Positions 8,381 through 16,201 are shown, numbered from the stretch's first letter. The stretch is 49,341 bases of DNA from Chloroflexota bacterium (GCA_030609055.1 JAUWCZ010000003.1:1-49341), one strand, 5' to 3'. Program-made: numbers and translations. Notes: generated by a model from the sequence alone, not told the origin.

Positions 8381-8737
8381 CTATTTGATGGCTGCATTTG
8401 CCTTGTCTACTACCTTGGCAAATGCTTCGGGATGTCGAACAGCCATATCAGCTAGTATCTTGCGATTCAAGTTGATTTTGGCTTCTTTTAATCTGTAAAT
8501 AAAGCGGCTGTACGGCAGGCCATTCAAGCGGGAAGCAGCATTGATCCGGGTAATCCACAACCTGCGCAGATCCCGTTTCCTTGTTCGGCGGTCCCGGTAT
8601 TCATACCAGAGACTCTTCAGCATGGCTTCATTTGCACGGCGGTAGAGACGGCTCCTGGTGCCGTACTTTCCTTTTGCCATCTTGAGTATTTTTTTGTGCC
8701 GTCGCCGGCGGTTTGAACCTGTTTTTACTCGTGCCAT
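8381..8737 (-). CDS. rplT: Ribosomal protein L20
   Basis: This 118-aa protein is bacterial L20, an rRNA-binding 50S assembly protein. It starts [20 protein letters not shown], with the long basic N-terminal helix of L20, and continues with [20 protein letters not shown] and the globular C-terminal part containing [17 protein letters not shown]. Length and sequence are typical. The start ATG follows GGAGAG. It lies downstream of infC, the standard bacterial order, but the rpmI gene normally placed between them is not seen. L20 commonly represses its own operon by binding the leader; the 205-bp gap upstream could hold such a site. Confidence 0.97.
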   Translation of the reverse strand: MARVKTGSNRRRRHKKILKMAKGKYGTRSRLYRRANEAMLKSLWYEYRDRRTRKRDLRRLWITRINAASRLNGLPYSRFIYRLKEAKINLNRKILADMAVRHPEAFAKVVDKANAAIK

Positions 8738-8942
8738 TCAATTCTCTCCTGCAGTCCCCTGAGCGCCGGTTGCTTTTCCTTTCTGGAAAGGCACCTGTTA
8801 CTGCACCCAGCAGCTGCGATACTTGATAAATCCAACCGGTTTTGCTGATTTTCCAAATCATGGGCTGACACACAGAGCGATGGCGGTTTCGGTTGGAGAT
8901 AAACCACCCTATACACCTCTGAGATAGTTGGAAAAGGAAGTT
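8738..8942 (-). other. infC-rplT spacer lacking a recognisable rpmI
   Basis: In most bacteria rpmI (L35, about 65 codons) occupies this position. The two minus-strand frames (8628-8873 and 8725-8916) do not show the L35 pattern of Lys/Arg-rich THKGAAKRF and HLLTKKS blocks. The strand contains a hairpin CCTTTCC-AGA-AAGGAAA and separated complementary AACCGG pieces, so a structured L20-binding leader is possible. Confidence 0.4.
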
Positions 8943-9458
8943 TTATTCTTTTGCAGGGGCTATCACCATAAGCATGGAATAGCCTTCCCGGGATGGTTTT
9001 TGTTCTATCACTCCAACGTCACTGAGTTCTTCAGCGATTCGGTTCAGCATATCCAAGGCAATTTCTGGATAATGCACTTCCCGACCCCGGAACTGAATCC
9101 GGACGTTGACTTTCTTATTTTCAGTCAACCATCTGCGCGCGTTACGTATTTTGAAGGTGCGGTGATGTTCCGTGGTTTTTGGCCGCAGGCGTATTTCTTT
9201 GACTTCAACGATTTTTTGTGCCTTGCGAGCCCTTTGGCGCTTTTTTTCCTGTTCGTAAAGGAATTTCCCCAAATCCATCACCTTGCATACCGGCGGATTT
9301 GCATTGGGGGCTACCTCTACCAGGTCTAAATCAGCTTCCCTGGCAATGTTTTGGGCTTCTTCTGTCGGAACTACTCCTATGTTTTCCCCATCGGGGTCAA
9401 TGAGGCGAACTTCGCGAGCCCTGATACGATCATTCGCCCTGTAGTTAATGTCTCCTAT
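8943..9458 (-). CDS. infC: Translation initiation factor IF-3, non-AUG start
   Basis: A 171-aa IF-3 that binds the 30S subunit and rejects wrong start codons. The C-terminal domain begins at VMDLGKFLYEQEKKRQRARK and ends EGYSMLMVIAPAKE. The N-terminal domain (YRANDRIRAREVRLIDPDG and ADLDLVEVAPNANPPVCK) lies upstream of the first ATG, so ATG starts would cut the protein in half. Between the stop TAG at 9485 and the first conserved residues there is no ATG, GTG or TTG. The best start is ATA at 9458, six bases after AAGGAG; ATT at 9449 is the alternative, with AGGAG only two bases away. Non-AUG infC starts give autoregulation in other bacteria, and the same is expected here. Confidence 0.9.
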   Translation of the reverse strand: MGDINYRANDRIRAREVRLIDPDGENIGVVPTEEAQNIAREADLDLVEVAPNANPPVCKVMDLGKFLYEQEKKRQRARKAQKIVEVKEIRLRPKTTEHHRTFKIRNARRWLTENKKVNVRIQFRGREVHYPEIALDMLNRIAEELSDVGVIEQKPSREGYSMLMVIAPAKE

Positions 9459-9492
9459 TGCTCTCTCCTTTATGATATTAACCTAGATTTTG

Positions 9493-9522
9493 ATCATACC
9501 ATAGATAAGGGAAAAACGTCAA
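9493..9522 (-). promoter_or_regulatory. Sigma-70-type promoter for infC
   Basis: On the minus strand TTGACG (9522-9517) and TATGAT (9498-9493) are separated by 18 bp. Transcription would begin about 28 bases upstream of the ATA start, giving a short leader, so infC-rplT can be expressed independently of thrS. Confidence 0.7.
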
Positions 9523-9536
9523 CGGAAGAATGCGGA

Positions 9537-9567
9537 GGCAGCGGAAATGTGAGAGGTTTCCGCTGCC
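9537..9567 (-). terminator. Hairpin downstream of thrS
   Basis: A perfect 11-bp stem (GGCAGCGGAAA / TTTCCGCTGCC) with a nine-base loop lies directly after the thrS stop. It lacks a long T tail, so it may be a weak terminator or an mRNA-stabilising 3' hairpin. Confidence 0.65.
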
Positions 9568-9574
9568 AAAAGAT

Positions 9575-11368
9575 TTAGACCTGGGAGTGATTTTTTATCT
9601 CCTCAGACATTCTGGCAATCAAATCATCAATACTGATTGGATCCAGCTGGGAACCCGAGCGCAAACGTGGTGCAACTGTGCCGGCTTCCTCTTCTCTATC
9701 TCCAACAACCAGCATATAGGGGATCTTTAGTTTCTCTGCATCACGGATTTTGGCACTCATCCGGTCACTACTGTCATCCACCTTAACCCGAAAGCCAATT
9801 TCTTTGAGTTGTTCAGCAGCCTTTTCTACATAAGGCAGGTTGCGATCCGTAATCGGAATTAACACAGCCTGGGTCGGAGCTAACCAGAGCGGGAAAGCTC
9901 CTCCGTAATGCTCAATTAATACGCCCATAAAGCGCTCCATGGATCCCAGCAGTGCCCGGTGGATCATATAGGGCCGATGCTGTTTTCCATCTTCTGCGAT
10001 GTAAGTCAGATCAAATTGATCAGGCAAATTGAAATCAAACTGGATGGTACTTAACTGCCATTCCCGATCCAGCGCGTCAATCATCTTCAGATCGATTTTG
10101 GGTCCGTAAAATGCAGCGCCACCCTCATCCATGTCGTAGGGCAGTTTCGCGCGTTCCAGGGCAGCCCGTAGAGCGTCCGTGGCGTCATCCCAACGCTTAC
10201 TCTCGCCAGGGGATTTCTCAGGGTCTCGGGTTGCTAGGTAGGCATGGAAGTCTTGAATGCCAAAACCACGCAGGATATGGAGACAGAAGTTTAACACCCG
10301 ATCAATCTCTTCAGGCATCTGTTCAGGACTGCAGAAGATATGGGCATCGTCTTGCGTAAATCCTCGGACCCGCATCAAACCATGCAGAACGCCGCTGCGC
10401 TCATACCGGTAAACCGTGCCCCATTCAGCCCAGCGGAGGGGCAGATCCCGGTAGCTGTGCAGCGAATTTTTGTAGATCATGATGTGGAAGGGGCAGTTCA
10501 TTGGTTTAAGGAAATATGATTCCTCATCAATGTCCAACGGAGAATACATATACTCGTCGTACCAGGTCAAATGACCGCTGGTCTCCCAGAGATGGGCTTT
10601 TCCAATATGAGGTGAATAAACGAACTCATATCCGTTTTTTAGATGTTCGTCCATGCAGTATTGTTCTGCTTTGTAGCGCACATAAGCACCATTGGGATGC
10701 CAGAGCACTAAGCCGCTGCCAACATCAGGGTTGGTGCTGTAGAGATCAAGATCTTTGCCCAGCCGACGGTGGTCGCGCCTCTTGGCCTCTTCCAGTTTTT
10801 GCAGGTATTTTTCCAGGTCCTGTTCTGTTTTCCAGGCGGTTCCATAGATCCGCTGCAGCATAGGATTCCGCTCATCACCACGCCAGTAAGCGCCGGCGAC
10901 GTTTAACAGTTTTACAGCTTTGGGATTCAGATCTTTGGTACTGTTAACATGCGGACCACGGCACAGGTCAACAAAATCATCGTGGGTATAGATCGAGATC
11001 TGTGTATCCTCTTCCAGTGGTTCTCCATATTCATCAAACCCGCCGGCTTCCAACCCATCGATCAAATCCTGTTTGTAGGACTGACCCTTAAAGATCTCCC
11101 GAGCTTCATCGGCAGATAACTCTCTGCGGATAAACTCATGATCCTCCGAGAGGACTTTCTGCATTTTGTTTTCGATCTCCTCCAGGTCTTCCGGGGTTAA
11201 GGGTCGGGGCAGGTCAAAATCATAGTAAAAACCATCAGCGATAGGAGGACCGATCGCAATTTTGGCTTTTCCAGTCGGGAAAAGATCCCTCACGGCCTGC
11301 GCCATCACATGAGCAGTCGAATGTCTGATTTTCCACAGCTCTGATCCAAAATAATCTCCTTTTGCCAT
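9575..11368 (-). CDS. thrS: Threonyl-tRNA synthetase without TGS domain
   Basis: A 597-aa class II synthetase charging tRNA-Thr. The protein starts immediately with the editing domain: H16-x3-H20 (RHSTAHVMAQA) and the later CRGPH complete the N2 editing site that hydrolyses Ser-tRNA. The TGS domain that precedes it in most ThrRS (about 60 residues) is absent. The catalytic core has the zinc Cys in KPMNCPFH, motif 2 (RYERSGVLHGLMRVRGFTQD) and motif 3 (GSMERF). The anticodon-binding domain begins near VLIPITDRN. The ATG follows a strong GGAGGTG. Expression is under a T-box riboswitch. The absent TGS is a lineage trait, not a truncation, since upstream sequence is the riboswitch. Confidence 0.97.
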   Translation of the reverse strand: MAKGDYFGSELWKIRHSTAHVMAQAVRDLFPTGKAKIAIGPPIADGFYYDFDLPRPLTPEDLEEIENKMQKVLSEDHEFIRRELSADEAREIFKGQSYKQDLIDGLEAGGFDEYGEPLEEDTQISIYTHDDFVDLCRGPHVNSTKDLNPKAVKLLNVAGAYWRGDERNPMLQRIYGTAWKTEQDLEKYLQKLEEAKRRDHRRLGKDLDLYSTNPDVGSGLVLWHPNGAYVRYKAEQYCMDEHLKNGYEFVYSPHIGKAHLWETSGHLTWYDEYMYSPLDIDEESYFLKPMNCPFHIMIYKNSLHSYRDLPLRWAEWGTVYRYERSGVLHGLMRVRGFTQDDAHIFCSPEQMPEEIDRVLNFCLHILRGFGIQDFHAYLATRDPEKSPGESKRWDDATDALRAALERAKLPYDMDEGGAAFYGPKIDLKMIDALDREWQLSTIQFDFNLPDQFDLTYIAEDGKQHRPYMIHRALLGSMERFMGVLIEHYGGAFPLWLAPTQAVLIPITDRNLPYVEKAAEQLKEIGFRVKVDDSSDRMSAKIRDAEKLKIPYMLVVGDREEEAGTVAPRLRSGSQLDPISIDDLIARMSEEIKNHSQV

Positions 11369-11385
11369 ATTGCACCTCCAGTAAA

Positions 11386-11650
11386 AATAAAAAAACTCCT
11401 GCCGACTGGGGCAAGAGTTTCTCGCGGTTCCACCCAGATTTAAACCCGGATTCCAAGGTCACCAAGCTTATCTCATTGGGCCAGTAACGGGGGCCAGACG
11501 GTTCACCTTACTTCCTTCTGCAGGGTTCAGGTTTCTGCTCGCGGGGGGTATTCACGGAAGGCCTTCCAAGAAAGTTTTCAGTCTCTGACTTTCTTTCCCT
11601 GTTGAAGGCGATAACCACTACTCGTCCCGGTCATCGCGTTTGACTAATTG
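11386..11650 (-). ncRNA. T-box riboswitch (Thr) controlling thrS
   Basis: The leader contains the T-box sequence GGGTGGAACCGCG on the minus strand (about 11446-11428), which pairs with the uncharged tRNA acceptor end. It is followed by a terminator hairpin ACTCTTGCC / GGCAGGAGT and a T run (about 11418-11387). The 5' part has the conserved GATGACCGGGACGAGTA typical of stem I. A candidate specifier ACC (Thr) lies at 11549-11547 in GAATACC; the specifier loop was not proven by folding. Uncharged tRNA-Thr should favour the antiterminator and turn thrS on. Confidence 0.92.
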
Positions 11651-11656
11651 CTGGAT

Positions 11657-11684
11657 ATTATAGCGCCTTTTTCCTGAAAAGCAA
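11657..11684 (-). promoter_or_regulatory. Promoter of the thrS T-box leader
   Basis: TTGCTT (11684-11679) and TATAAT (11662-11657) on the minus strand are 16 bp apart. The inferred start near 11650 lies just before stem I of the T-box leader. Confidence 0.7.
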
Positions 11685-11735
11685 GTTTGGTTTTCTCTCT
11701 CCTTATTTGGAGAGGGTCTTTTCCAAGATCAAAGG

Positions 11736-13058
11736 TCAGCCCTGAATTTGATCCATATAGCTCTTGACCTCAGGGATAGTGGTCAATTTCTCATAAAAGA
11801 AGTTGTTGACAATGTTGATCACTTCATCCCGGGCAGTTTCAACATGGATGTGCAGTTCCTGACCTTGTTTTTGATTATCCAGTGAGCCTCTCAGCTGCAG
11901 GAGATGTTTTACGACAATTGTTTCCTCATCCCCTTCCAACGCCCGGACGACCTCCAGGATCAGCCTGTCTGCCTGGGATTTGACGCTATCTAAAGAGATG
12001 CTTGACTCAGGCTGACTGCATTCGTCCATGGTGCGGATCAGAGCCCACACCTGATATAACATCGAGGAGGGTTCATCGAACAACTCCCGGATCAGGGCTG
12101 CCTCGCTGTATTTTCCAGTTAAACGAAAGATGTTATACATTCTTTTGGCAGCCTTCCCGTAATTAATATCCTTGGTGAGATATTTGTTTACTTCTTTCTC
12201 TAATTGACTGACGTACTGATCCAGGGCATTGGCAGAGACATGTTGTGAGAGTTTGGAAAAGATCGGAATGGATTCCCCATCCAGGTAGATTTCCTGAAAA
12301 TATGGATCTAAAAAACCATCCAAGGGAGTAATTGTGCCATCTGGGGCTTCCCAGGTGACATCCAGCATATTGCTGGCGTTGACCAGCTCATTGCGGATTG
12401 GATCGGCAACAACCCAATCCAATTTGCACCAGCCCGGGTTGTGGGCGACATCAAACCAACCAATGGACACCGGATCACCAGAGGGAGTAACCCCGTCGAT
12501 CTGACTTGCCTTAATCTCATCTACCGACCACGAGATTGAACTGTCGGCCGGGAAGGTCCGATCTCCTACAGTGATATCAAAGGGATAAGATCCAAAACGG
12601 ACCTCCATTAACTGAAAAGTGGGTCCCGACTCTGCTGACAGCACCTTCTCACGAATCAATTCAGCCAATATTTGACAAGATTTTTCCCTACTATCGGTGA
12701 TGATATTTATTCGCTCAAAATAATCCGCATCACCAGGGTAGGCTTGGATTTTTGATTGGGCTGCCGAACCAGAGAGTGCCAGAGCGGTCTCCACTTTCCC
12801 TGGAATGTCTACAAATTCCACCAGCTGGCCAAGTTTTCGGAAATGCGTCAGATCCGCATCGCTGAAATCGAGCATGGATATCTTGTGGCCAAATACTCCG
12901 GCGCGCTGATCAAAAACCACATCATCTTCTTCCTGAGCTGCTGCGATGGCAGTCAGCCACTGCAGGGCATCAGATTCATCCAATTCAATGCCTAATCGTT
13001 GGGCGGATTGAATGATTTTGCTTAATTCCTGATTGGGAGATGATTGTTTAGAAGCCAT
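11736..13058 (-). CDS. Unknown 440-aa protein with nucleotidyltransferase-like motif
   Basis: I do not recognise a named family. The protein is cytosolic, with no signal peptide or membrane helix. Residues about 93-125 read ALSGSAAQSKIQAYPGDADY followed by FERINI. The Gly-Ser pair followed by Asp-x-Asp is what the active site of polymerase-beta-type nucleotidyltransferases looks like, so a catalytic core of that type is possible. A beta-rich middle (about 150-270, many Trp and Asp) and a helical C-terminal half (about 285-440, KEVNKYLTKDINYGKAAKRM) follow. The start has AAGGAG spaced eight bases from ATG. Flanked by the T-box leader downstream and a lipoprotein gene upstream. Function unknown. 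Confidence 0.75.
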   Translation of the reverse strand: MASKQSSPNQELSKIIQSAQRLGIELDESDALQWLTAIAAAQEEDDVVFDQRAGVFGHKISMLDFSDADLTHFRKLGQLVEFVDIPGKVETALALSGSAAQSKIQAYPGDADYFERINIITDSREKSCQILAELIREKVLSAESGPTFQLMEVRFGSYPFDITVGDRTFPADSSISWSVDEIKASQIDGVTPSGDPVSIGWFDVAHNPGWCKLDWVVADPIRNELVNASNMLDVTWEAPDGTITPLDGFLDPYFQEIYLDGESIPIFSKLSQHVSANALDQYVSQLEKEVNKYLTKDINYGKAAKRMYNIFRLTGKYSEAALIRELFDEPSSMLYQVWALIRTMDECSQPESSISLDSVKSQADRLILEVVRALEGDEETIVVKHLLQLRGSLDNQKQGQELHIHVETARDEVINIVNNFFYEKLTTIPEVKSYMDQIQG

Positions 13059-13195
13059 CGGTTGTTCTCCTTCCCCGGGGGATCAATCACATCCGGGCAG
13101 GATTTATTGCCTATCGCCGGATCAAGAAATAATTGTATCTAGAACTAACTCCTGGCGGGGCAGCGGTTAAGGATTTTCTCCCCAAAGAATGCTTA

Positions 13196-13624
13196 CTATT
13201 GGGGAGATTCACATTCCCCAATAAAGTAGTCATATTCGGGACAGGATGATCCGTCAGGGAAGTTGCAGATCGCGATGTTGTCGTCTTCCTGAATAACGCC
13301 CCCCTGTCTCTGGCAAAATGACCACTCTTTCGAGCACCGACCGGCTAGAAAGTCCCATTGATCACATTCATTCCCATCGGGAAAGATGCAAACCCCTTGG
13401 GTCCCTTGATCGGTTTCTCTCATATCAACTTCATATCCCATTTCCTGGCAGTAAAAAGATGCCGGATTGGGTACACCAATAAAGGGGTCTCCTTCTTCAT
13501 CCTCTCCTCTTTCAATAAACGGGGTTGGGGTTGGATTAGCTTTTGATCCCAGACATCCTGATAGAAATATCACCCCAATCAACACCAGGGACACTACCAG
13601 AAAAGGCTTTGGTTGTTTGATCAT
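13196..13624 (-). CDS. DUF333-type lipoprotein with two Cys-rich repeats
   Basis: A 142-aa secreted lipoprotein. The signal peptide ends in FLSGC (lipobox). A short Pro/Thr linker (NPTPTPF) precedes two related units: NPASFYCQEMGYEVDMRETD...GVCIFPDGNECDQWDFLAGRC and WSFCQRQGG...AICNFPDGSSCPEYDYFIGEC. The shared pattern (C, then C-x-FPDG-x-x-C, then G-x-C) is the DUF333 fold, expected to be disulfide-bonded outside the membrane. The ATG at 13624 follows GAGGAG; a start at 13642 would add six non-signal residues. Function unknown; DUF333 proteins are sometimes linked to inhibitor or hemolysin annotations, which is weak evidence. Confidence 0.85.
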   Translation of the reverse strand: MIKQPKPFLVVSLVLIGVIFLSGCLGSKANPTPTPFIERGEDEEGDPFIGVPNPASFYCQEMGYEVDMRETDQGTQGVCIFPDGNECDQWDFLAGRCSKEWSFCQRQGGVIQEDDNIAICNFPDGSSCPEYDYFIGECESPQ

Positions 13625-13680
13625 TATGACTCCTCGCGGCAAATCCTGGTTTACCGCCTACGGTTTTTATACCACACTCC

Positions 13681-13782
13681 TGGTCCGAAGAAGAAGCTGT
13701 TGCCTACCTCAAAGAGCAATCAGGCAAACAGTTTGACTCCCAGGTAGTCGAGGCATTTTTTGACCTGATCGGCCAATCCTGA
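13681..13782 (+). pseudogene. C-terminal fragment of an HD/HD-GYP phosphohydrolase
   Basis: A plus-strand frame ending in TGA at 13780 reads WSEEEAVAYLKEQSGKQFDS then QVVEAFFDLIGQS. The 'S-E-E-E-A ... QSGKQFD..VV..F' pattern is the closing helix pair of HD-GYP and related HD phosphohydrolase domains. No catalytic HD residues or start remain, so this is the tail of a deleted gene. Confidence 0.6.
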
Positions 13783-13852
13783 ACATAAGCACAGCTGGAA
13801 AGGCGACCCCAGGGGGGAAGACAAACCCAATATTTTGTTCATAATATCCACC

Positions 13853-13918
13853 TTTTACCTAGATTCTCACACGACTAGAAGGGGAGAGTACGGAAAAACG
13901 CCAATTTTCTAGGTAAAA
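13853..13918. repeat. Perfect 11-bp inverted repeat upstream of the ArsR-type gene
   Basis: TTTTACCTAGA (13853-13863) is repeated inverted as TCTAGGTAAAA (13908-13918) with a 44-bp spacer. It lies upstream of the promoter for the regulator at 14049 and might bind a regulator at both arms. Confidence 0.55.
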
Positions 13919-13953
13919 AGCGTAAAAAAACCCAAAATTGCTCAAATTACCCC

Positions 13954-13981
13954 TTGACAAAGGGTTTTTTTATGCTACGAT
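13954..13981 (+). promoter_or_regulatory. Promoter of the ArsR-type regulator gene
   Basis: TTGACA (13954-13959) and TACGAT (13976-13981) are 16 bp apart. A small palindrome ACCCG-atagag-CGGGT (about 13991-14006) follows just downstream of the start region, a good position for autorepression. Confidence 0.7.
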
Positions 13982-14048
13982 ATGAGCATAACCCGATAGA
14001 GCGGGTAGAATGAATAACCCGAATAAGTCATTAATGTAGGAGAAATCA

Positions 14049-15140
14049 ATGCCAAAAACAGATGCCATAGTAAAGCCAGGAGTATCCAAAGTGGATATCA
14101 GGCTCGATCCAGTTCAAACCATTATACACAGCATGGTCTTGATGGCAAGGAGCGAAGAGTTATCCGGCCTAAGTCCCTGGATCTATGAAACTGTTAGTGC
14201 TCTCACACCAGAACAAAAAGCCACCCACTATCTGGTTTTGATAGGCGTTCATTATGCTGTCCTGCCCATGCGTGTTTGGAAGGATTTTCCAACCTATCTA
14301 GCACACTTGGAGAACAGTGATCCGTCAGCTTTACGTGATAAAGTACTGGATTTCTATCTCTGCTGTGATCCGCATGACAAAGAAAGTCAGAGTATTGAAG
14401 CGACCAAGGAATCGTTGATGGAGGAGTTTGATTTTTTCCTGGAATATTTACAGTCCAAGTTTAAGGCTGAATATGTTATTCCGGAGATTGAAGAACCAGC
14501 CTATCAATTGCTTAAAGATCCCGTAAAAATGCAGCAGGTGATTGTGTCTCATCTGAGCTTCCTGTGGCAGGATTATTTCCAAGCGGAATGGGAGCGCATC
14601 ACACCCATGCTGAACGACGCGGTGATAGCATTTGAAGAAATGGATTTCAACAGTATGGACCGGGTGGAGATTGCCAAATATATAACAGGGCAAGACCTCG
14701 ATCAGGAGTATTGGCACCTTAATTCTGAAGAAATTGACCAGTTGACTTTTGTACCCAGCGCCCATGTGGGTCCATACCTGGGAAAATTCAAATACAAAAA
14801 TGCTCTGGGCGTAATCTTTGGAGCCCGACTTCCCAAAGATACCAAGATCCATGCGCCGGACTTAAGCATCAACGAAATCACCATTCGGCTCAGCGCCCTG
14901 GCAGATGATATTCGTCTGCATATACTGAAGCTCATCTCGGAAGAAGGAGAATTACGCTCACAGGAAATCATGGAGCGTTTAGCGCTCAGTCAGTCAGCCG
15001 CTTCCAGGCACTTAAAACAGTTAAGTGCCACAGGCTATCTGATAGAAAGGCGCTGCTCGGGAGCAAAATGTTATACCTTAAATGCCGAGCGGATCCAGGA
15101 TACCGTGCGGGCTGTGTCAGCTTTTTTATTGGGTGATTAA
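14049..15140 (+). CDS. Long ArsR-family transcriptional regulator
   Basis: A 363-aa regulator with an ArsR-type winged helix only at its C-terminus (about residues 278-355): LSALADDIRLHILKLISEEG, then RSQEIMERLALSQSAASRHLKQL as the recognition helix and a wing (GYLIERRCSGAKCYTL). The first 270 residues form a helical domain of unknown ligand specificity, so it is much longer than metal-sensing ArsR proteins (about 100 aa). Similar long ArsR-type proteins occur in Chloroflexi and Actinobacteria. AGGAG precedes the ATG by seven bases. A TTGACA promoter and a palindrome upstream suggest autoregulation. The small gene at 15286 follows 145 bp downstream. Confidence 0.85.
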   Translation: MPKTDAIVKPGVSKVDIRLDPVQTIIHSMVLMARSEELSGLSPWIYETVSALTPEQKATHYLVLIGVHYAVLPMRVWKDFPTYLAHLENSDPSALRDKVLDFYLCCDPHDKESQSIEATKESLMEEFDFFLEYLQSKFKAEYVIPEIEEPAYQLLKDPVKMQQVIVSHLSFLWQDYFQAEWERITPMLNDAVIAFEEMDFNSMDRVEIAKYITGQDLDQEYWHLNSEEIDQLTFVPSAHVGPYLGKFKYKNALGVIFGARLPKDTKIHAPDLSINEITIRLSALADDIRLHILKLISEEGELRSQEIMERLALSQSAASRHLKQLSATGYLIERRCSGAKCYTLNAERIQDTVRAVSAFLLGD

Positions 15141-15285
15141 CAAGACCTTCGGAGGTAGAAAATGGAGAGATTAATTAGGAGTTTTCAATAAGTAAGAATC
15201 AGATGCTGAAATGCATCAGAAGATAATATGTTGAGGAGTATCACTAAAAGAAATTATTACCGCTAACGCGAAAAGGAGAATAACA

Positions 15286-15522
15286 ATGTTTACCTGGAAA
15301 GATTACTACGTAGAAAACGAACGACGGCAAGACCAATTAGAACAAGCAAGACAGTTTCGTTTGGCAAAGGCATTCTCAGAAATGAGAGAAAAACGTTTCA
15401 CAAATCTGAGCATCAGGATTTTGGATGTAGTAGGATCACAATTGGTCCGGTGGGGACATCAACTGCAATGCCGCTGTGCAGAACTAGCCAATAGCGCTGC
15501 AAAACGCTCATATGTATCATGA
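15286..15522 (+). CDS. Small basic protein, unknown
   Basis: A 78-aa, Arg/Gln-rich protein: MFTWKDYYVENERRQDQLEQ opens a helical N-terminal half, followed by a weakly hydrophobic helix (LSIRILDVVGSQLVRWGHQL) and a tail with two Cys. The strong AAAAGGAG site and a downstream terminator support a real gene. The amphipathic central helix could lie on a membrane. Its position after the ArsR-type regulator suggests joint regulation, but I can assign no family. Confidence 0.65.
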   Translation: MFTWKDYYVENERRQDQLEQARQFRLAKAFSEMREKRFTNLSIRILDVVGSQLVRWGHQLQCRCAELANSAAKRSYVS

Positions 15523-15549
15523 AAAAAGCTGACAATCATCCTTATGGCT

Positions 15550-15587
15550 GAACCGGAGCACTGAAAAATGCTCCGGTTCTTTTTTTA
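15550..15587 (+). terminator. Intrinsic terminator
   Basis: The stem GAACCGGAGC / GCTCCGGTTC with a ten-base loop is followed by eight T residues, ending the transcript of the small gene at 15286. Confidence 0.92.
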
Positions 15588-15634
15588 CTATTGAACGAAC
15601 TAAAATCCCCCAAGGATTACAGTTCGGTTTTTTC

Positions 15635-15700
15635 TCAGGATTTATTCTTTAGAATCACTTTTTGGGGCTTTTCTCCCTTGGTCAGTGTGTCAGTTCCCAT
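15635..15700 (-). pseudogene. Truncated start of a TetR-like regulator gene (possible)
   Basis: A very good ribosome-binding site (ACAGGAGG) precedes ATG 15700, but the frame is only 21 codons (MGTDTLTKGEKPQKVILKNK then S, stop). The basic, short N-terminal tail and the adjacent operator-like palindrome suggest a TetR-family gene cut off before its helix-turn-helix. It could alternatively be a genuine leader or small peptide. Confidence 0.35.
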
Positions 15701-15716
15701 ACATACCTCCTGTAAA

Positions 15717-15730
15717 AACGAACATTCGTT
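15717..15730. promoter_or_regulatory. TetR-type operator-like palindrome
   Basis: AACGAA-CA-TTCGTT is a perfect palindrome with two central bases, embedded in AT-rich promoter-like DNA. It lies 17 bp upstream of the truncated minus-strand frame and about 105 bp upstream of the HsmA-like gene, so it may have controlled both. Confidence 0.5.
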
Positions 15731-15835
15731 ATTATTATAAATTAAATCGGAGACATTCACAATCAAAATAATGGTATATTCGAGAGGTTGAACATTGAAC
15801 TGTTATTCTAATAACCGAGAATTATGGAGGACTGG

Positions 15836-16201
15836 ATGGATTCCACTGCAACCATCATCATTACGGCAGCATTAATCTTCTACTCCATAGGTGTATGGAG
15901 TGAGCGTATTCAAGGCAGATTAAAACCCTGGCATTTGGTTTTTTTTGTTTTAGGTCTGATATGTGATACCTGGGGTACCGGGATGATGCTTGATTTTGCA
16001 GGTGGGATTACATTTGATATCCACGGCTTATCCGGATTGATTGCAATTATTCTGATGTTTATCCATGCTGCCTGGGCGGGTGTGGTGCTGAAACGTCAAG
16101 ATGAAAACGCCATTCAAAACTTTCATAAATTCAGCGTCCTGGTCTGGGTAATCTGGCTTTTACCCTATTTCAGCCCCATGTTTTACAATCTGGCCGGGTG
16201 A
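15836..16201 (+). CDS. HsmA-like four-helix membrane protein (TIGR03987 type)
   Basis: A 121-aa integral membrane protein with four helices (about 4-20, 32-52, 60-78, 92-112). The block HLVFFVLGLICDTWGTGMML and the short segment DIHGLSGLIAIILM are typical of the TIGR03987/HsmA family, a small uncharacterised group. Conserved His residues in helices (HGLSG, HAAWAG, FHKFS) could bind heme or metal, but this is inference. ATG 15836 is preferred over 15824 because GGAGG lies directly before it. The gene stands alone; an operator-like palindrome is found upstream. Confidence 0.75.
   Translation: MDSTATIIITAALIFYSIGVWSERIQGRLKPWHLVFFVLGLICDTWGTGMMLDFAGGITFDIHGLSGLIAIILMFIHAAWAGVVLKRQDENAIQNFHKFSVLVWVIWLLPYFSPMFYNLAG

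Noticed and set aside
8628-8916. Two minus-strand frames as ribosomal protein L35
   Set aside because: Neither shows the basic L35 sequence pattern or a good start.
8943-9281. infC starting at the first ATG (112 aa)
   Set aside because: It would delete the conserved N-terminal IF-3 domain, which is encoded in frame directly upstream.
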